From assembly GCA_029553375.1 (NCBI GenBank), contig JAKPCH010000037.1, positions 1 to 35,600 of the forward strand: a stretch of 35,600 bases of DNA, given 5' to 3'. The stretch is from Deltaproteobacteria bacterium (lineage in GTDB: Bacteria; Desulfobacterota; Syntrophia; Syntrophales; UBA8958). Shown here piece after piece: positions 7,588 through 20,867 of the stretch (positions within the stretch are counted from its first letter, which is position 1; each line of letters starts with the position of its first letter). A model generated the notes under the pieces. That model worked only from the letters and a program-made list of their open reading frames with translations, was not told the DNA's origin and did not search any database. The position numbers were made by a program, and so were the translations under genes.

Positions 7588-7612
7588 CCGAAAACTCCCG
7601 CAAGGAGGTCCT

Positions 7613-8728
7613 ATGTGTCGTCTTTTTGCCGTCACGAGCCGGGAGCCCCTCTCCCCCATGGTGGCCGTGCGCGCCCTCGACGTGATGAAGGAGGGTCATG
7701 ACGGTTCGGGGATGGGTCTTTTCCTGACGGACCTGGGGGGACCGTTCGAGCGTTTCCGGGGGGCCCCCATCCTCTCGGGGATCTTCTCCCACGAGGGGAT
7801 CCGCACCCTGGACCGCTACATGATGGAGCTCGACTTCATGGTCAAGTACAAGTTCTCCCTCCGGCCCACCAAGAGGCCGCCGGAGGGCACCCCCAAACGG
7901 GACAACTACCTGATCCGGGTCTACGACTACCCGCCGGAGTGGCTCTCCCTCTCGAAGGAGGAGATCGAGCACCGCCTCATGGTGACCCGCCTGGAGCTGC
8001 GCCGCATGGGGGAGAAGGACGACTCCATGATCGTCTTCAGCTTCTGGCCGGACGTCATCATGATCAAGGAGGTGGGGGACCCCATGGAGCTGGCCGAATA
8101 CCTCGGCCTGGACAACGAGGAGCTCCAGGCCCGGGTCATCCTTGCCCAGGGACGACAGAACACCAACTACGACATCGACATCTACGCCTGCCACCCCTTC
8201 TTTATCCAGGGCTACGCCACCATGACGAACGGTGAGAACACGGCCTTCGTCCCCATCCGCGAATACCTCACCTCCCGGGGCTTCGCGGGTTACATGGGTT
8301 ACCATTCCGACTCCGAGGTCTTCACCCACATCCTCCACTTCGCCCACCGTCACCTCGGCCTCGGCATCGAGATGTACAAACACATCCTGACCCCCCTCAA
8401 AGACGAGGAACTCGAGCGGCACCCCGACGGGAGGCGTCTGAGGGCCGTCAAACAGGCCTGCCGCCCCCTCATCATCGACGGCCCCAACTGCGTCATCGGC
8501 TGCCTCCCCGACCACACCCTCTTCATGGTCCAGGACAGCAAGAAACTCCGTCCCGGCGTCGTGGGGGGGGCGCCGGGGATGTTCGCCTTCTCGTCGGAGA
8601 TGTGCGGTCTCGACGCGGCCATCCCCGTCCGCAACAAGAGCGAGGACTTTCAACCCATGAAATACGACACCGTCATGGTCCCACCGGAACGCCAGGAGGT
8701 GATGAGATGGAATCAGTGGGAAAGATGA
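7613..8728 (+). CDS. Glutamate synthase, glutamine amidotransferase subunit (class II GATase)
   Basis: A 371-residue stand-alone glutaminase domain of glutamate synthase. It begins MCRLFAVTS; removal of Met exposes Cys2, the N-terminal nucleophile of class II amidotransferases. GHDGSGMG (28-35) follows as in this family. It releases ammonia from glutamine for transfer to 2-oxoglutarate on the FMN subunit encoded next. In classic bacterial GltB this domain is fused to the synthase core; here it is separate, as in archaeal-type glutamate synthases. The start is fixed by AAGGAGG at 7602-7608 and by the requirement for Cys at position 2. It is the first gene behind the sigma-54 promoter, and its 3' end overlaps the next gene by 22 bases. 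Confidence 0.9.
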   Translation: MCRLFAVTSREPLSPMVAVRALDVMKEGHDGSGMGLFLTDLGGPFERFRGAPILSGIFSHEGIRTLDRYMMELDFMVKYKFSLRPTKRPPEGTPKRDNYLIRVYDYPPEWLSLSKEEIEHRLMVTRLELRRMGEKDDSMIVFSFWPDVIMIKEVGDPMELAEYLGLDNEELQARVILAQGRQNTNYDIDIYACHPFFIQGYATMTNGENTAFVPIREYLTSRGFAGYMGYHSDSEVFTHILHFAHRHLGLGIEMYKHILTPLKDEELERHPDGRRLRAVKQACRPLIIDGPNCVIGCLPDHTLFMVQDSKKLRPGVVGGAPGMFAFSSEMCGLDAAIPVRNKSEDFQPMKYDTVMVPPERQEVMRWNQWER

Positions 8729-10341
8729 CCCCCTCCTCCCTGAGCGCCAGCGACCTCCCCTGGCGGGTCTTATGGGATAAGGAGCGATGCACCCTCTGCG
8801 GGCGGTGCACCGCCGTCTGCCCCGTCCAGGCCATCGAGCTGGGGGTGCACCGTCAGCGCCTCTTCCAGGCCCCTCTGGGGCTGACGCAGAGACCTACAAA
8901 CATCGTAAAAGTTTATCACGGCATCGACCAGAAGACCGACCCCGCCCACGCCTGCGTCGGTTGCGCCATGTGCGATTACGTATGCCCCAACGGGGCCATC
9001 CACCCCGTCCGCAGCGACCAGGTCGACAAGCTCCGCTTCCACGTCAACCAGAACGGGGAACCCCGCCGCCGCGGCGGCCGCCGCAACGACCCCCGGAGTA
9101 TCCTCGACGAGATCAAGTTCATCCGCATTTCCATGCTCACCGACCCGGCCCTCGACGCGGGGCGCCATGACTTCGAACTCCGCACCCTCCTGGGGAGGGT
9201 CCTGCCCGCCGAGGAGATGGTGAAGTCCATGCGGGACAACGGCTGGATACCCCCCGTGAGGGAGATCTATCCCCTCGTCATCGGGAGCATGTCCTTCGGT
9301 GCCCTGTCACCCACCATGTGGGAGGGGATCCAGATGGGGGTGGCCTACCTCAACGAGGAGCTGGGGATGCCCGTCCGGGTCTGCACCGGCGAGGGGGGTT
9401 GCCCGCCCCGCCTCCTCAGGTCCCGCTTCCTGAAGTACGTCATCCTCCAGATAGCGAGCGGCTATTTCGGCTGGGACGAGATCATCCACGCCCTCCCGGA
9501 GATGAAGGAGGACCCCTGCGCCGTGGAGATCAAGTACGGCCAGGGCGCCAAGCCGGGCGACGGGGGGCTCCTCATGTGGTACAAGGTCAACCGCCTCATC
9601 GCCGCCATCCGCGGCGTGCCTCCGGGGGTCAGCCTCCCCAGCCCCCCCACCCACCAGACCAAGTACTCCATCGAGGAGTCGGTGGCGAAGATGATCCAGT
9701 CCATGGCCATGGCCTGGGGCTTCCGGGTGCCCGTCTATCCCAAGATCTCCGCCACGAGCACCACCCTGGCGGTCCTCAACAACCTGGCCCGCAACCCCTA
9801 CGCCGCGGCCCTGGCCGTCGACGGCGAGGACGGGGGGACGGGGGCGGCCTACAACGTCTCCATGAACCACATGGGCCACCCCATCGCCAGCAACATCCGG
9901 GACGCCTACCTGAACCTCGTCAAGATCGGGAAACAGAACGAGATCCCCCTCTTCGCCGGCGGCGGGGTGGGGAAGAACGGCAACCTCGCCGCCAACGCCG
10001 CGGCCCTTATCATGCTCGGGGCCAGCGGGATCCAGATCGGCAAGTACGTCATGCAGGCCGCCGCGGGCTGCCTGGGGGGCGAGAACGACCGCTGCAACAT
10101 CTGCAACATCGGCCTCTGCCCCAAGGGTATCACCTCCCAGGACCCCCGTCTCTACCGCCGCCTCGACCCCGAGGCGGTGGCGGAGCGCCTAGTCGACGTC
10201 TACCGGTCCTTCGACACGGAACTGAAGAAGATCCTGGCGCCCCTGGGAAGATCGACCTCCCTCCCCATCGGCATGTCCGACGCCCTGGGGATCAGCGACG
10301 GTGCGGCGGCGGCCCGCCTCCAGATCCGCCACGTCATTTAG
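8707..10341 (+). CDS. Glutamate synthase, FMN-binding core subunit with N-terminal ferredoxin domain
   Basis: A 544-residue subunit. The N-terminus carries two [4Fe-4S] motifs, CTLCGRCTAVCP (Cys28, 31, 34, 38) and CVGCAMCDYVCP (Cys83, 86, 89, 93). The remainder is the glutamate synthase FMN/2-oxoglutarate domain, with GEDGGTGAA near 371-379 and a late cysteine cluster CNICNIGLCPKGI near 463-475 that fits an iron-sulfur site of this family. It would reduce 2-iminoglutarate to glutamate using electrons delivered through its ferredoxin domain. ATG at 8707 is preceded by CAGGAGGTGA; an ATG at 8725 overlapping the previous stop is less likely. The subunit lacks both the amidotransferase and the GXGXG domains, which are encoded by the flanking genes. 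Confidence 0.9.
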   Translation: MESVGKMTPSSLSASDLPWRVLWDKERCTLCGRCTAVCPVQAIELGVHRQRLFQAPLGLTQRPTNIVKVYHGIDQKTDPAHACVGCAMCDYVCPNGAIHPVRSDQVDKLRFHVNQNGEPRRRGGRRNDPRSILDEIKFIRISMLTDPALDAGRHDFELRTLLGRVLPAEEMVKSMRDNGWIPPVREIYPLVIGSMSFGALSPTMWEGIQMGVAYLNEELGMPVRVCTGEGGCPPRLLRSRFLKYVILQIASGYFGWDEIIHALPEMKEDPCAVEIKYGQGAKPGDGGLLMWYKVNRLIAAIRGVPPGVSLPSPPTHQTKYSIEESVAKMIQSMAMAWGFRVPVYPKISATSTTLAVLNNLARNPYAAALAVDGEDGGTGAAYNVSMNHMGHPIASNIRDAYLNLVKIGKQNEIPLFAGGGVGKNGNLAANAAALIMLGASGIQIGKYVMQAAAGCLGGENDRCNICNIGLCPKGITSQDPRLYRRLDPEAVAERLVDVYRSFDTELKKILAPLGRSTSLPIGMSDALGISDGAAAARLQIRHVI

Positions 10342-10351
10342 GAGGCCAATT

Positions 10352-12685
10352 ATGCTGTACCGACCGACCATCATCATCTCCGGCATGAAAGACGGCCGCC
10401 GCGTCTCCTCCCGGGAGCTGGAGGCGGCCCTCCAGGAAGCCGTGGCGGCTGGCCACCGCTGCATCGAGGTCCATGCCTACGGCCAGCACGGTATCGGCGG
10501 CCGCCTCTGGAAGGCGGGGGAAGAGGAGGTCCTCATCAGGGTCCTGGGCTCTTCCGGTCAGCGGGTGGGGTCCATGGCCTTCCCCAACACCACCATCGAC
10601 GTCTTCGGGCCCGCCTCGGACGACGTGGGATGGCTGAACGCCGGGGCGACGATCATCGTCCGGGGACACGCCACCAACGGCGTGGCCAACGCCATGGCCC
10701 AGGGGAAGATCTACGTCGCCGGCGACATCGGGGCCCGGGGGATGACCATGACGAAACACAACCCCCGTTTCGCCCCCCCCGAGCTCTGGGTCCTGGGGAG
10801 CGTGGGTGATTCCTTCGCCGAGTTCATGGCGGGGGGGACGGCCGTTATCTGCGGCCACGAGACCCCCCGCCGGGAAAACATCCTGGGCTACCGGCCCTGC
10901 GTGGGGATGGTGGGGGGGAAGATCTTCTTCCGCGGCCCCCTCTCCGGCTACAGTGAAGACGACGCGCGGCTCGTTCCCCTCGACGGCGAGGACTGGCTGT
11001 GGCTGAGGGAAAACATGGCCCTTTTTCTGAAGACCATCGGCCGGATGGAGCTCTACCCCGTCCTCACCGCCGACCCCACGGCCTGGCGGATCCTCGCGGC
11101 CCGCAAACCCTTCGAGAAGACGGGCAGGAGGGGCCGGGGCATGGCCGCGTTCCGGACGGAGGTCTGGGAGAAGGAGCTCGGCCGGGGCGGATTGATCGGC
11201 GACCTGACGGACATCCCCCGGGGGGTCATCGATGTCCTCCCCACGGGCGACCTCCGCCGTTTCGTCCCTTCCTGGGAGAACGGGAAGCACCTCGCCCCCT
11301 GCCAGGCGGCCTGTCCCACGGGGATGCCCGTCCGCACCCGTTGGCGCCTCATCCGTGAGGGCAAGACCAAAGAGGCCCTGGAGCTGGCCCTGAACTACAC
11401 CCCCTTCCCCGCCACGGTCTGCGGCCATCTCTGCCCCAACCTCTGTCTCTCCCAGTGCACCCGGCAGGCCGCCCAGCTGCCCCCCCTCGACATGGCCGCC
11501 CTGGGGCGGGCCGCCCTGGAGGCCGAAGCGCCCTCCCCCGCCCCTCCTTCGGGCCGAACCGTGGCCGTCATCGGCGCCGGGCCGGCGGGACTTTCCGTGG
11601 CCTGGCAGCTATGGCTCCGGGGTCACGAGCCCGTCCTCTACGAGGCGAGGGAAGAATTGGGGGGCAAGATCACCGCCGCCATCCCGAGGAGCCGCATCCC
11701 CGACGCGGTCGTGGACCAGGAACTCCGGCGTGTCCGGGAGAGGATCCGCCGCGTCGTCACGGGCCGGGCCATGACGAGGGAAGACTTCCGGCGCCTCGAG
11801 GGGGAACACGACGTCGTCGTCATCGCCGTGGGGGCCCGGAAGGGCAGGAAGATCCCCGTGCCGGGCCACGAGCGGGCCGTGACGGCCATGGAATTCCTCA
11901 CGGCGAGCAAAGCGAAAGAGGCCTCCGTGGGCAAGAGGGTGGTGATCATCGGCGCCGGCAACGTCGGCTGTGACGCCGCCGCCGAGGCGGCCCGCCTCGG
12001 GGCGGAGGAGATAACCCTCATCGACATCCAGGAGCCGGCATCCTTCGGCGCGGAGAGACGCCACGCCGAGGCCGTCGGGGCCCGCTTCCTGTGGCCGCGG
12101 GTCACCAAGGCCGTCACGGAGGAGGGAGTGGTCCTGGCCGACGGCGAGGTCATCGCCGCCGACACGGTGATCATGGCCGTGGGCGATGCCCCGGAGATCG
12201 ATTTCCTCCCCGAAGACATCGAGAAGAAGGGGGGATTCCTCGTCGTCGACGAGAACTTCCGGACCTCGAACCCCCGGGTCTTCGCCATCGGCGACGCCGT
12301 GCGCCTCGGGCTCCTCACGGAGGCCATCGGCGCGGGGAGGATCGCCGCCCGGGCCATCGACGATCTCCTGAGGGGAAGGAACGATACCTACGACAACCTT
12401 CCCCCGGTGGACAAGGGTCGGATACGTCTGGCCTACTACGATCCCTATGTCTCGACGTCGGGCGACCTTACGGCCTGCGCCGGCCAATGCGCCTCCTGCG
12501 GCGAGTGCCGTGACTGCGGCCTCTGCGAGACCCTCTGTCCCCAGAGGGCCATCTCCCGCCTCGACGTCCCCGAGGGTGGATACGCCTATGTGGTCGATGA
12601 GGAGAAGTGCATCGGTTGCGGTTTCTGTGCCGCCGCCTGCCCCTGCGGGATCTGGGAGATGAGGGAGAACACGCCGCTGGAATAA
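10352..12685 (+). CDS. Fusion: glutamate synthase GXGXG domain + GltD-like FAD/NAD(P) oxidoreductase + ferredoxin tail
   Basis: A 777-residue fusion. Residues 1 to about 230 are the GXGXG beta-helix domain normally at the C-terminus of GltB. From about 310 the protein is a glutamate synthase small subunit: cysteines 317, 321, 357, 361, 365 and 369 mark its N-terminal iron-sulfur region, VIGAGPAG (406-413) binds FAD and GAGNVG (near 534-539) binds NAD(P)H. A C-terminal tail has two cysteine-rich [4Fe-4S] motifs, near 709-730 and 753-764 (CIGCGFCAAACP). It would pass electrons from NAD(P)H, or from a ferredoxin, to the FMN core subunit. ATG at 10352 follows TAGGAGG; the gap to the preceding gene is 10 bases. 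The fusion itself is clear from one uninterrupted frame; electron donor and direction are inference. Confidence 0.88.
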   Translation: MLYRPTIIISGMKDGRRVSSRELEAALQEAVAAGHRCIEVHAYGQHGIGGRLWKAGEEEVLIRVLGSSGQRVGSMAFPNTTIDVFGPASDDVGWLNAGATIIVRGHATNGVANAMAQGKIYVAGDIGARGMTMTKHNPRFAPPELWVLGSVGDSFAEFMAGGTAVICGHETPRRENILGYRPCVGMVGGKIFFRGPLSGYSEDDARLVPLDGEDWLWLRENMALFLKTIGRMELYPVLTADPTAWRILAARKPFEKTGRRGRGMAAFRTEVWEKELGRGGLIGDLTDIPRGVIDVLPTGDLRRFVPSWENGKHLAPCQAACPTGMPVRTRWRLIREGKTKEALELALNYTPFPATVCGHLCPNLCLSQCTRQAAQLPPLDMAALGRAALEAEAPSPAPPSGRTVAVIGAGPAGLSVAWQLWLRGHEPVLYEAREELGGKITAAIPRSRIPDAVVDQELRRVRERIRRVVTGRAMTREDFRRLEGEHDVVVIAVGARKGRKIPVPGHERAVTAMEFLTASKAKEASVGKRVVIIGAGNVGCDAAAEAARLGAEEITLIDIQEPASFGAERRHAEAVGARFLWPRVTKAVTEEGVVLADGEVIAADTVIMAVGDAPEIDFLPEDIEKKGGFLVVDENFRTSNPRVFAIGDAVRLGLLTEAIGAGRIAARAIDDLLRGRNDTYDNLPPVDKGRIRLAYYDPYVSTSGDLTACAGQCASCGECRDCGLCETLCPQRAISRLDVPEGGYAYVVDEEKCIGCGFCAAACPCGIWEMRENTPLE

Positions 12686-12689
12686 TAAA

Positions 12690-12716
12690 GGGGGCGAGGG
12701 CCCAAGGCCGGCCCCC
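12690..12716 (+). other. Intercistronic GC-rich hairpin before glnN
   Basis: GGGGGC (12690-12695) pairs with GCCCCC (12711-12716), with an inner GGCC/GGCC stem (12699-12702 and 12706-12709) around a three-base loop. No T-run follows, so it is more likely an mRNA processing or stability element, or a partial attenuator, than a full terminator. Confidence 0.4.
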
Positions 12717-12760
12717 AAACGATGGGAGAGGACATTATTCAACAAGTCATGGGAGGATAC

Positions 12761-14935
12761 ATGAAGAAGAAGGAAAAGATCGTCGCGGCGGAGCGCGAAT
12801 ACCGGGTCGGACGGGACAAGACGGTGCCCGTCTCCGATTATTACGGCGAGGACACCTTCAACCTCAAGGTCATGAGGGTGAAACTGCCGAAAGAGACCTA
12901 TAACAAGATCCTGGATGCCGTCCACGACAACGCCGTCCTCGATCTCGAAACGGCCGACATCGTGGCCCAGACCATGAAGGAATGGGCCATCGCCAAGGGG
13001 GCGACCCACTTCGCCCACTGGTTCCAGCCCATGACGGGTTCGACGGCGGAGAAACACGACGCCTTCATCGATCCCGTAAGACCCGGTGAGGTCATCGAAC
13101 GCTTCTCGGGGAAACAGCTCGTCCAGGGCGAACCGGACGCCTCGAGTTTCCCCAGCGGCGGCATAAGGGCCACCTTCGAGGCCCGGGGTTACACGGCCTG
13201 GGACATCTCCTCCCCCGCCTTCATCAGGAGAAACGGCATCGCCACGACCCTCTGCATCCCCTCCGCCTTCATCTCCTACAACGGCGAGGCCCTGGACAAG
13301 AAAACGCCCCTCTTGAGATCCAACAAGGCCGTGAGCGAGGCGGCGGTGAGGATCCTGAATCTCCTGGGAAACCGGGAGGTCAAGGGGGTCTATTCCACCC
13401 TCGGCCCCGAACAGGAGTACTTCCTTATCGACAAGGACTACTACTACAAACGTCAGGACCTCGTCCTCTGCGGGCGGGCCCTCGTGGGGGCGCCCCCCGC
13501 CAAGGGACAGGAACTGGAGGACCAGTACTTCGGCAGCATCAAGGAGAGGATCTCTTCCTATATGCACGACGTGGAGGAGGAGCTCTTCAAGCTGGGGATC
13601 CCCGCCAAGACCCGGCACAACGAGGTGGCCCCGAGCCAGTACGAGCTCGCCCCCGTCTTTGAGGAGGCCAACCTCGCCGTCGATCACAACCAGATCGTCA
13701 TGGACACCCTCAAGGCCGTGGCCCGGCGCCACCACCTGGCCTGCCTCCTCCATGAAAAGCCCTTCGCCGGGATCAACGGCTCGGGCAAGCACCTCAACTG
13801 GTCCCTCTCGGACAATCGGGGTAACAACCTCCTCAACCCCGGCACCACCCCCCAGGGCAACATCCAGTTCCTCGTCTTCCTCATCGCCACCGTCCGGGCC
13901 GTCATGAGACACGCCGACATCCTGAGGGCCTCCGTGGCCTCCTACGGGAACGACCACCGCCTCGGGGCCAACGAGGCGCCTCCCGCCATCATCTCCGTTT
14001 TCCTCGGGGAGCACCTCACCCGGATCCTCGAGGACATCGAGAGGGGCCGCGTGACGAAGGCCACGGACCACTCCATCATCGACCTCGGCGTCTCCACCCT
14101 CCCCATCCTCAGCAAGGACAACACGGACCGCAACCGGACGTCCCCCTTCGCCTTCACGGGTAACAAGTTCGAATTCCGCGCCGTTGGTTCCTCCCAGTCC
14201 ATCTCCTTCCCGGCGACGGTCATCAACACCATCGTTGCCGAGAGCCTCGATGACCTCGCCGGCAAGATCAAGGCCTCCCTGAAGGGCAAAGGGGTCAACC
14301 AGGCCGTCTTGGACGTCTTGAAGAAGGAGATCCGGGAGATCAAGCCTATCCTCTTCAACGGCGACAACTACAGCCCCGCCTGGGAGAAGGAGGCGACGAG
14401 ACGGGGCCTCCCCAACGCCAAGACGACGCCGGAGGCCCTCCCCGCCCTGGTGACGGAAAAGGCCCTCGCCCTCTTCGAGAGGTACCGCGTCCTGTCCCCA
14501 GTGGAGCTAAAGTCGCGCTACACCATCTACCTCGAACGCTACATCAAGGACCTGGAGATCGAGGCCAAGTGTCTCCACAACCTCTGCATGGAACACGTCA
14601 TCCCCGCCGCCACGGCCTACCAGGCGACCCTCGCCACGGCCCTGACCAGGACGCGGGAGGCCCTGGGCAAGGGGGTGGATCTCCGTGTCCAGGAGACGCT
14701 CCTCAGGGACATCGTGGAGCTCGTCGGCAGGATCTACCACAAGGATCGCGACATCATGGACGCCCTGAAGAAGGCGGAGGGCCACGGGGACGAGCAAGAG
14801 CGGGCCGGGACCCTCTACCGGGAGGAGAAACTCCGGATGAACGAACTGAGGGACTGCGTGGACGCCCTGGAATCCCTCGTGGACGACGAGGTCTGGCCCC
14901 TGCCCGCCTTCTGGGAGATGTTGTTTATCAACTGA
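12761..14935 (+). CDS. glnN: Glutamine synthetase type III
   Basis: A 724-residue type III glutamine synthetase; the length is typical of GlnN and far above type I (about 470). Recognisable segments include THFAHWFQPMTGSTAEKHDAF near 98, GPEQEYFLID (metal-binding Glu), KTRHNEVAPSQYELAP, HEKPFAGINGSGKHLNWSL and the ATP/glutamate-site region NRTSPFAFTGNKFEFRAVGS. It condenses glutamate and ammonia with ATP hydrolysis in the cytoplasm. ATG at 12761 is chosen because GGGAGG lies four bases upstream; in-frame ATGs at 12722 and 12749 have poorer ribosome sites. No type I-like adenylylation loop is expected in this family. It is placed between glutamate synthase and carbamoyl phosphate synthase genes, giving a complete GS/GOGAT cycle. 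Confidence 0.95.
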   Translation: MKKKEKIVAAEREYRVGRDKTVPVSDYYGEDTFNLKVMRVKLPKETYNKILDAVHDNAVLDLETADIVAQTMKEWAIAKGATHFAHWFQPMTGSTAEKHDAFIDPVRPGEVIERFSGKQLVQGEPDASSFPSGGIRATFEARGYTAWDISSPAFIRRNGIATTLCIPSAFISYNGEALDKKTPLLRSNKAVSEAAVRILNLLGNREVKGVYSTLGPEQEYFLIDKDYYYKRQDLVLCGRALVGAPPAKGQELEDQYFGSIKERISSYMHDVEEELFKLGIPAKTRHNEVAPSQYELAPVFEEANLAVDHNQIVMDTLKAVARRHHLACLLHEKPFAGINGSGKHLNWSLSDNRGNNLLNPGTTPQGNIQFLVFLIATVRAVMRHADILRASVASYGNDHRLGANEAPPAIISVFLGEHLTRILEDIERGRVTKATDHSIIDLGVSTLPILSKDNTDRNRTSPFAFTGNKFEFRAVGSSQSISFPATVINTIVAESLDDLAGKIKASLKGKGVNQAVLDVLKKEIREIKPILFNGDNYSPAWEKEATRRGLPNAKTTPEALPALVTEKALALFERYRVLSPVELKSRYTIYLERYIKDLEIEAKCLHNLCMEHVIPAATAYQATLATALTRTREALGKGVDLRVQETLLRDIVELVGRIYHKDRDIMDALKKAEGHGDEQERAGTLYREEKLRMNELRDCVDALESLVDDEVWPLPAFWEMLFIN

Positions 14936-14937
14936 AG

Positions 14938-14969
14938 ATGGGGTAAGGTGAAGACCCCATAAATGGGGT
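14938..14969 (+). promoter_or_regulatory. Mutually exclusive hairpins upstream of carA
   Basis: Three segments, ATGGGGT (14938-14944), ACCCCAT (14954-14960) and ATGGGGT (14963-14969), overlap so that the middle one can pair with either neighbour: seven pairs with the first around a nine-base loop, or six with the last around TAAA. The glnN stop codon ends at 14935, so terminating ribosomes would cover the first segment. The layout resembles an attenuator or translational switch but no T-run follows. Confidence 0.45.
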
Positions 14970-14998
14970 GAATATCCGGTTTCGGGGGTGTTTAAGTC

Positions 14999-16159
14999 TT
15001 GCCGATCCTGAAGAGAAAAAGGACCGCCTTGGTCGTCCTCGAAGACGGGAGTGTCTTCCAGGGCCACGCCTTCGCCGGGGGAGGCGAGGCCCTGGGGGAG
15101 GTCGTCTTCAACACGGCCATGAGCGGCTACCAGGAGGTCCTGACGGATCCCTCCTACAAGGGGCAGATCGTCACCATGACCTACCCCATGATGGGCAACT
15201 ACGGCATCAACGAGGATGACATGGAGTCCCTCGGGATCCACCTGGAAGGCTTCCTCTGCCGTGAATATCACCCGACCCCCAGCAATTGGCGCTCGAGGCG
15301 GACCCTGGGGTCCTTCCTCGAGGATCACGGCAAGATCGGTGTGGAGGGCCTCGACACCCGGGCCCTGACGCGGCGCATCCGCACCGCCGGCGCCATGAGG
15401 GGCATCGTCTCCACGGATGTCCTCGACGTTGCGGTCCTCCTTTCCAAGGTCCGGGCCTACCCCGGTCTCGTCGGGAGAGACCTGGTCCGGGAGGTCACCT
15501 GCCGCGCCCCCTACCGCTGGCGGGGCGACCGTCCCTCGCATATCGCCGAGGCGCAGGAAAACGGGGGCCGCCCGCGGGCGGCCGTTTTGGATTGCGGGGT
15601 GAAATTCAACATCTTGAGGATGCTCGAGGCGCGGGGCTGCTCCGTCTTCGTCTTCCCCGCCGCGGCGGGGAGGGAAGAGATCCTCTCCTGCCGTCCCGAC
15701 GGCCTGCTCCTCTCCAACGGACCCGGCGATCCCGCCGCCCTGACCCATATCGCGGCGACGGTCCGTTCACTCCTGGGAGAACTCCCCATCTTCGGCATCT
15801 GCCTGGGGCACCAGCTCCTGGGCATGGCCGTGGGGGGAAGGACGGCGAAGCTGAAATTCGGTCACCACGGCGTCAACCAGCCCGTCAAGAACCTCCTGTC
15901 GGGACGCGTCGAGATCTCTTCCCAGAACCACGGCTTTGTCGTGGAGGCCGCCTCCGTCGAGGGGGGGAGGGCCACCCACCTCAACCTCAACGACGGCACC
16001 TCCGAGGGCTTCTTTTACCCCGATCTCAAGGCCTTCAGCGTCCAGTACCACCCCGAGGCGGCGCCGGGCCCCCATGACGCCGCCTATCTCTTCGACCTCT
16101 TCGTCGCCCTCATGAGGAACGAGGCCTCCCTCGACGGGTGGGTAAAAGGCGGGGGCTGA
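14999..16159 (+). CDS. carA: Carbamoyl phosphate synthase small (glutaminase) subunit
   Basis: A 386-residue CarA. The N-terminal domain begins [15 protein letters not shown] as usual; the class I amidotransferase domain has GICLGHQ with Cys268 as nucleophile and the His351/Glu353 pair in QYHPEA. It hydrolyses glutamine and channels ammonia to CarB. The start is TTG at 14999: an in-frame TAA at 14993-14995 leaves no other upstream start, and the next Met would delete the conserved N-terminus. GGGGGTG lies upstream as a weak ribosome site. It is one base away from carB. Placement after glnN links glutamine production directly to its use. Confidence 0.95.
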   Translation: MPILKRKRTALVVLEDGSVFQGHAFAGGGEALGEVVFNTAMSGYQEVLTDPSYKGQIVTMTYPMMGNYGINEDDMESLGIHLEGFLCREYHPTPSNWRSRRTLGSFLEDHGKIGVEGLDTRALTRRIRTAGAMRGIVSTDVLDVAVLLSKVRAYPGLVGRDLVREVTCRAPYRWRGDRPSHIAEAQENGGRPRAAVLDCGVKFNILRMLEARGCSVFVFPAAAGREEILSCRPDGLLLSNGPGDPAALTHIAATVRSLLGELPIFGICLGHQLLGMAVGGRTAKLKFGHHGVNQPVKNLLSGRVEISSQNHGFVVEAASVEGGRATHLNLNDGTSEGFFYPDLKAFSVQYHPEAAPGPHDAAYLFDLFVALMRNEASLDGWVKGGG

Positions 16160-16160
16160 G

Positions 16161-20785
<4,625 letters not shown>

Positions 20786-20794
20786 CCCGCCCCG

Positions 20795-20814
20795 GGGCCA
20801 CTTCCCGTTGGCCC
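20795..20814 (+). terminator. Possible terminator after purF
   Basis: GGGCCA (20795-20800) and TGGCCC (20809-20814) form a perfect stem with an eight-base loop. A-rich and then T-rich sequence follows (GTTTGGTTTATTATT from 20824), but the T-run is broken and 10 bases late, so termination efficiency is uncertain. Confidence 0.4.
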
Positions 20815-20837
20815 AAAACTCCCGTTTGGTTTATTAT
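20808..20837 (+). promoter_or_regulatory. Possible sigma-70 promoter of the cysteine hydrolase-ppcA pair
   Basis: TTGGCC (20808-20813) and TATTAT (20832-20837, five of six consensus bases) are 18 bases apart, ending 30 bases before the cysteine hydrolase start. The -35 overlaps the 3' arm of the purF hairpin. Confidence 0.4.
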
Positions 20838-20867
20838 TAGGCCAGGTTAAAGACGAGAGGAAAAGGT

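Noticed and set aside
14963-14965. ATG at 14963, in frame with carA, as its start
   Set aside because: It is followed two codons later by TGA, and another in-frame TAA stands at 14993-14995, so it cannot lead into carA.
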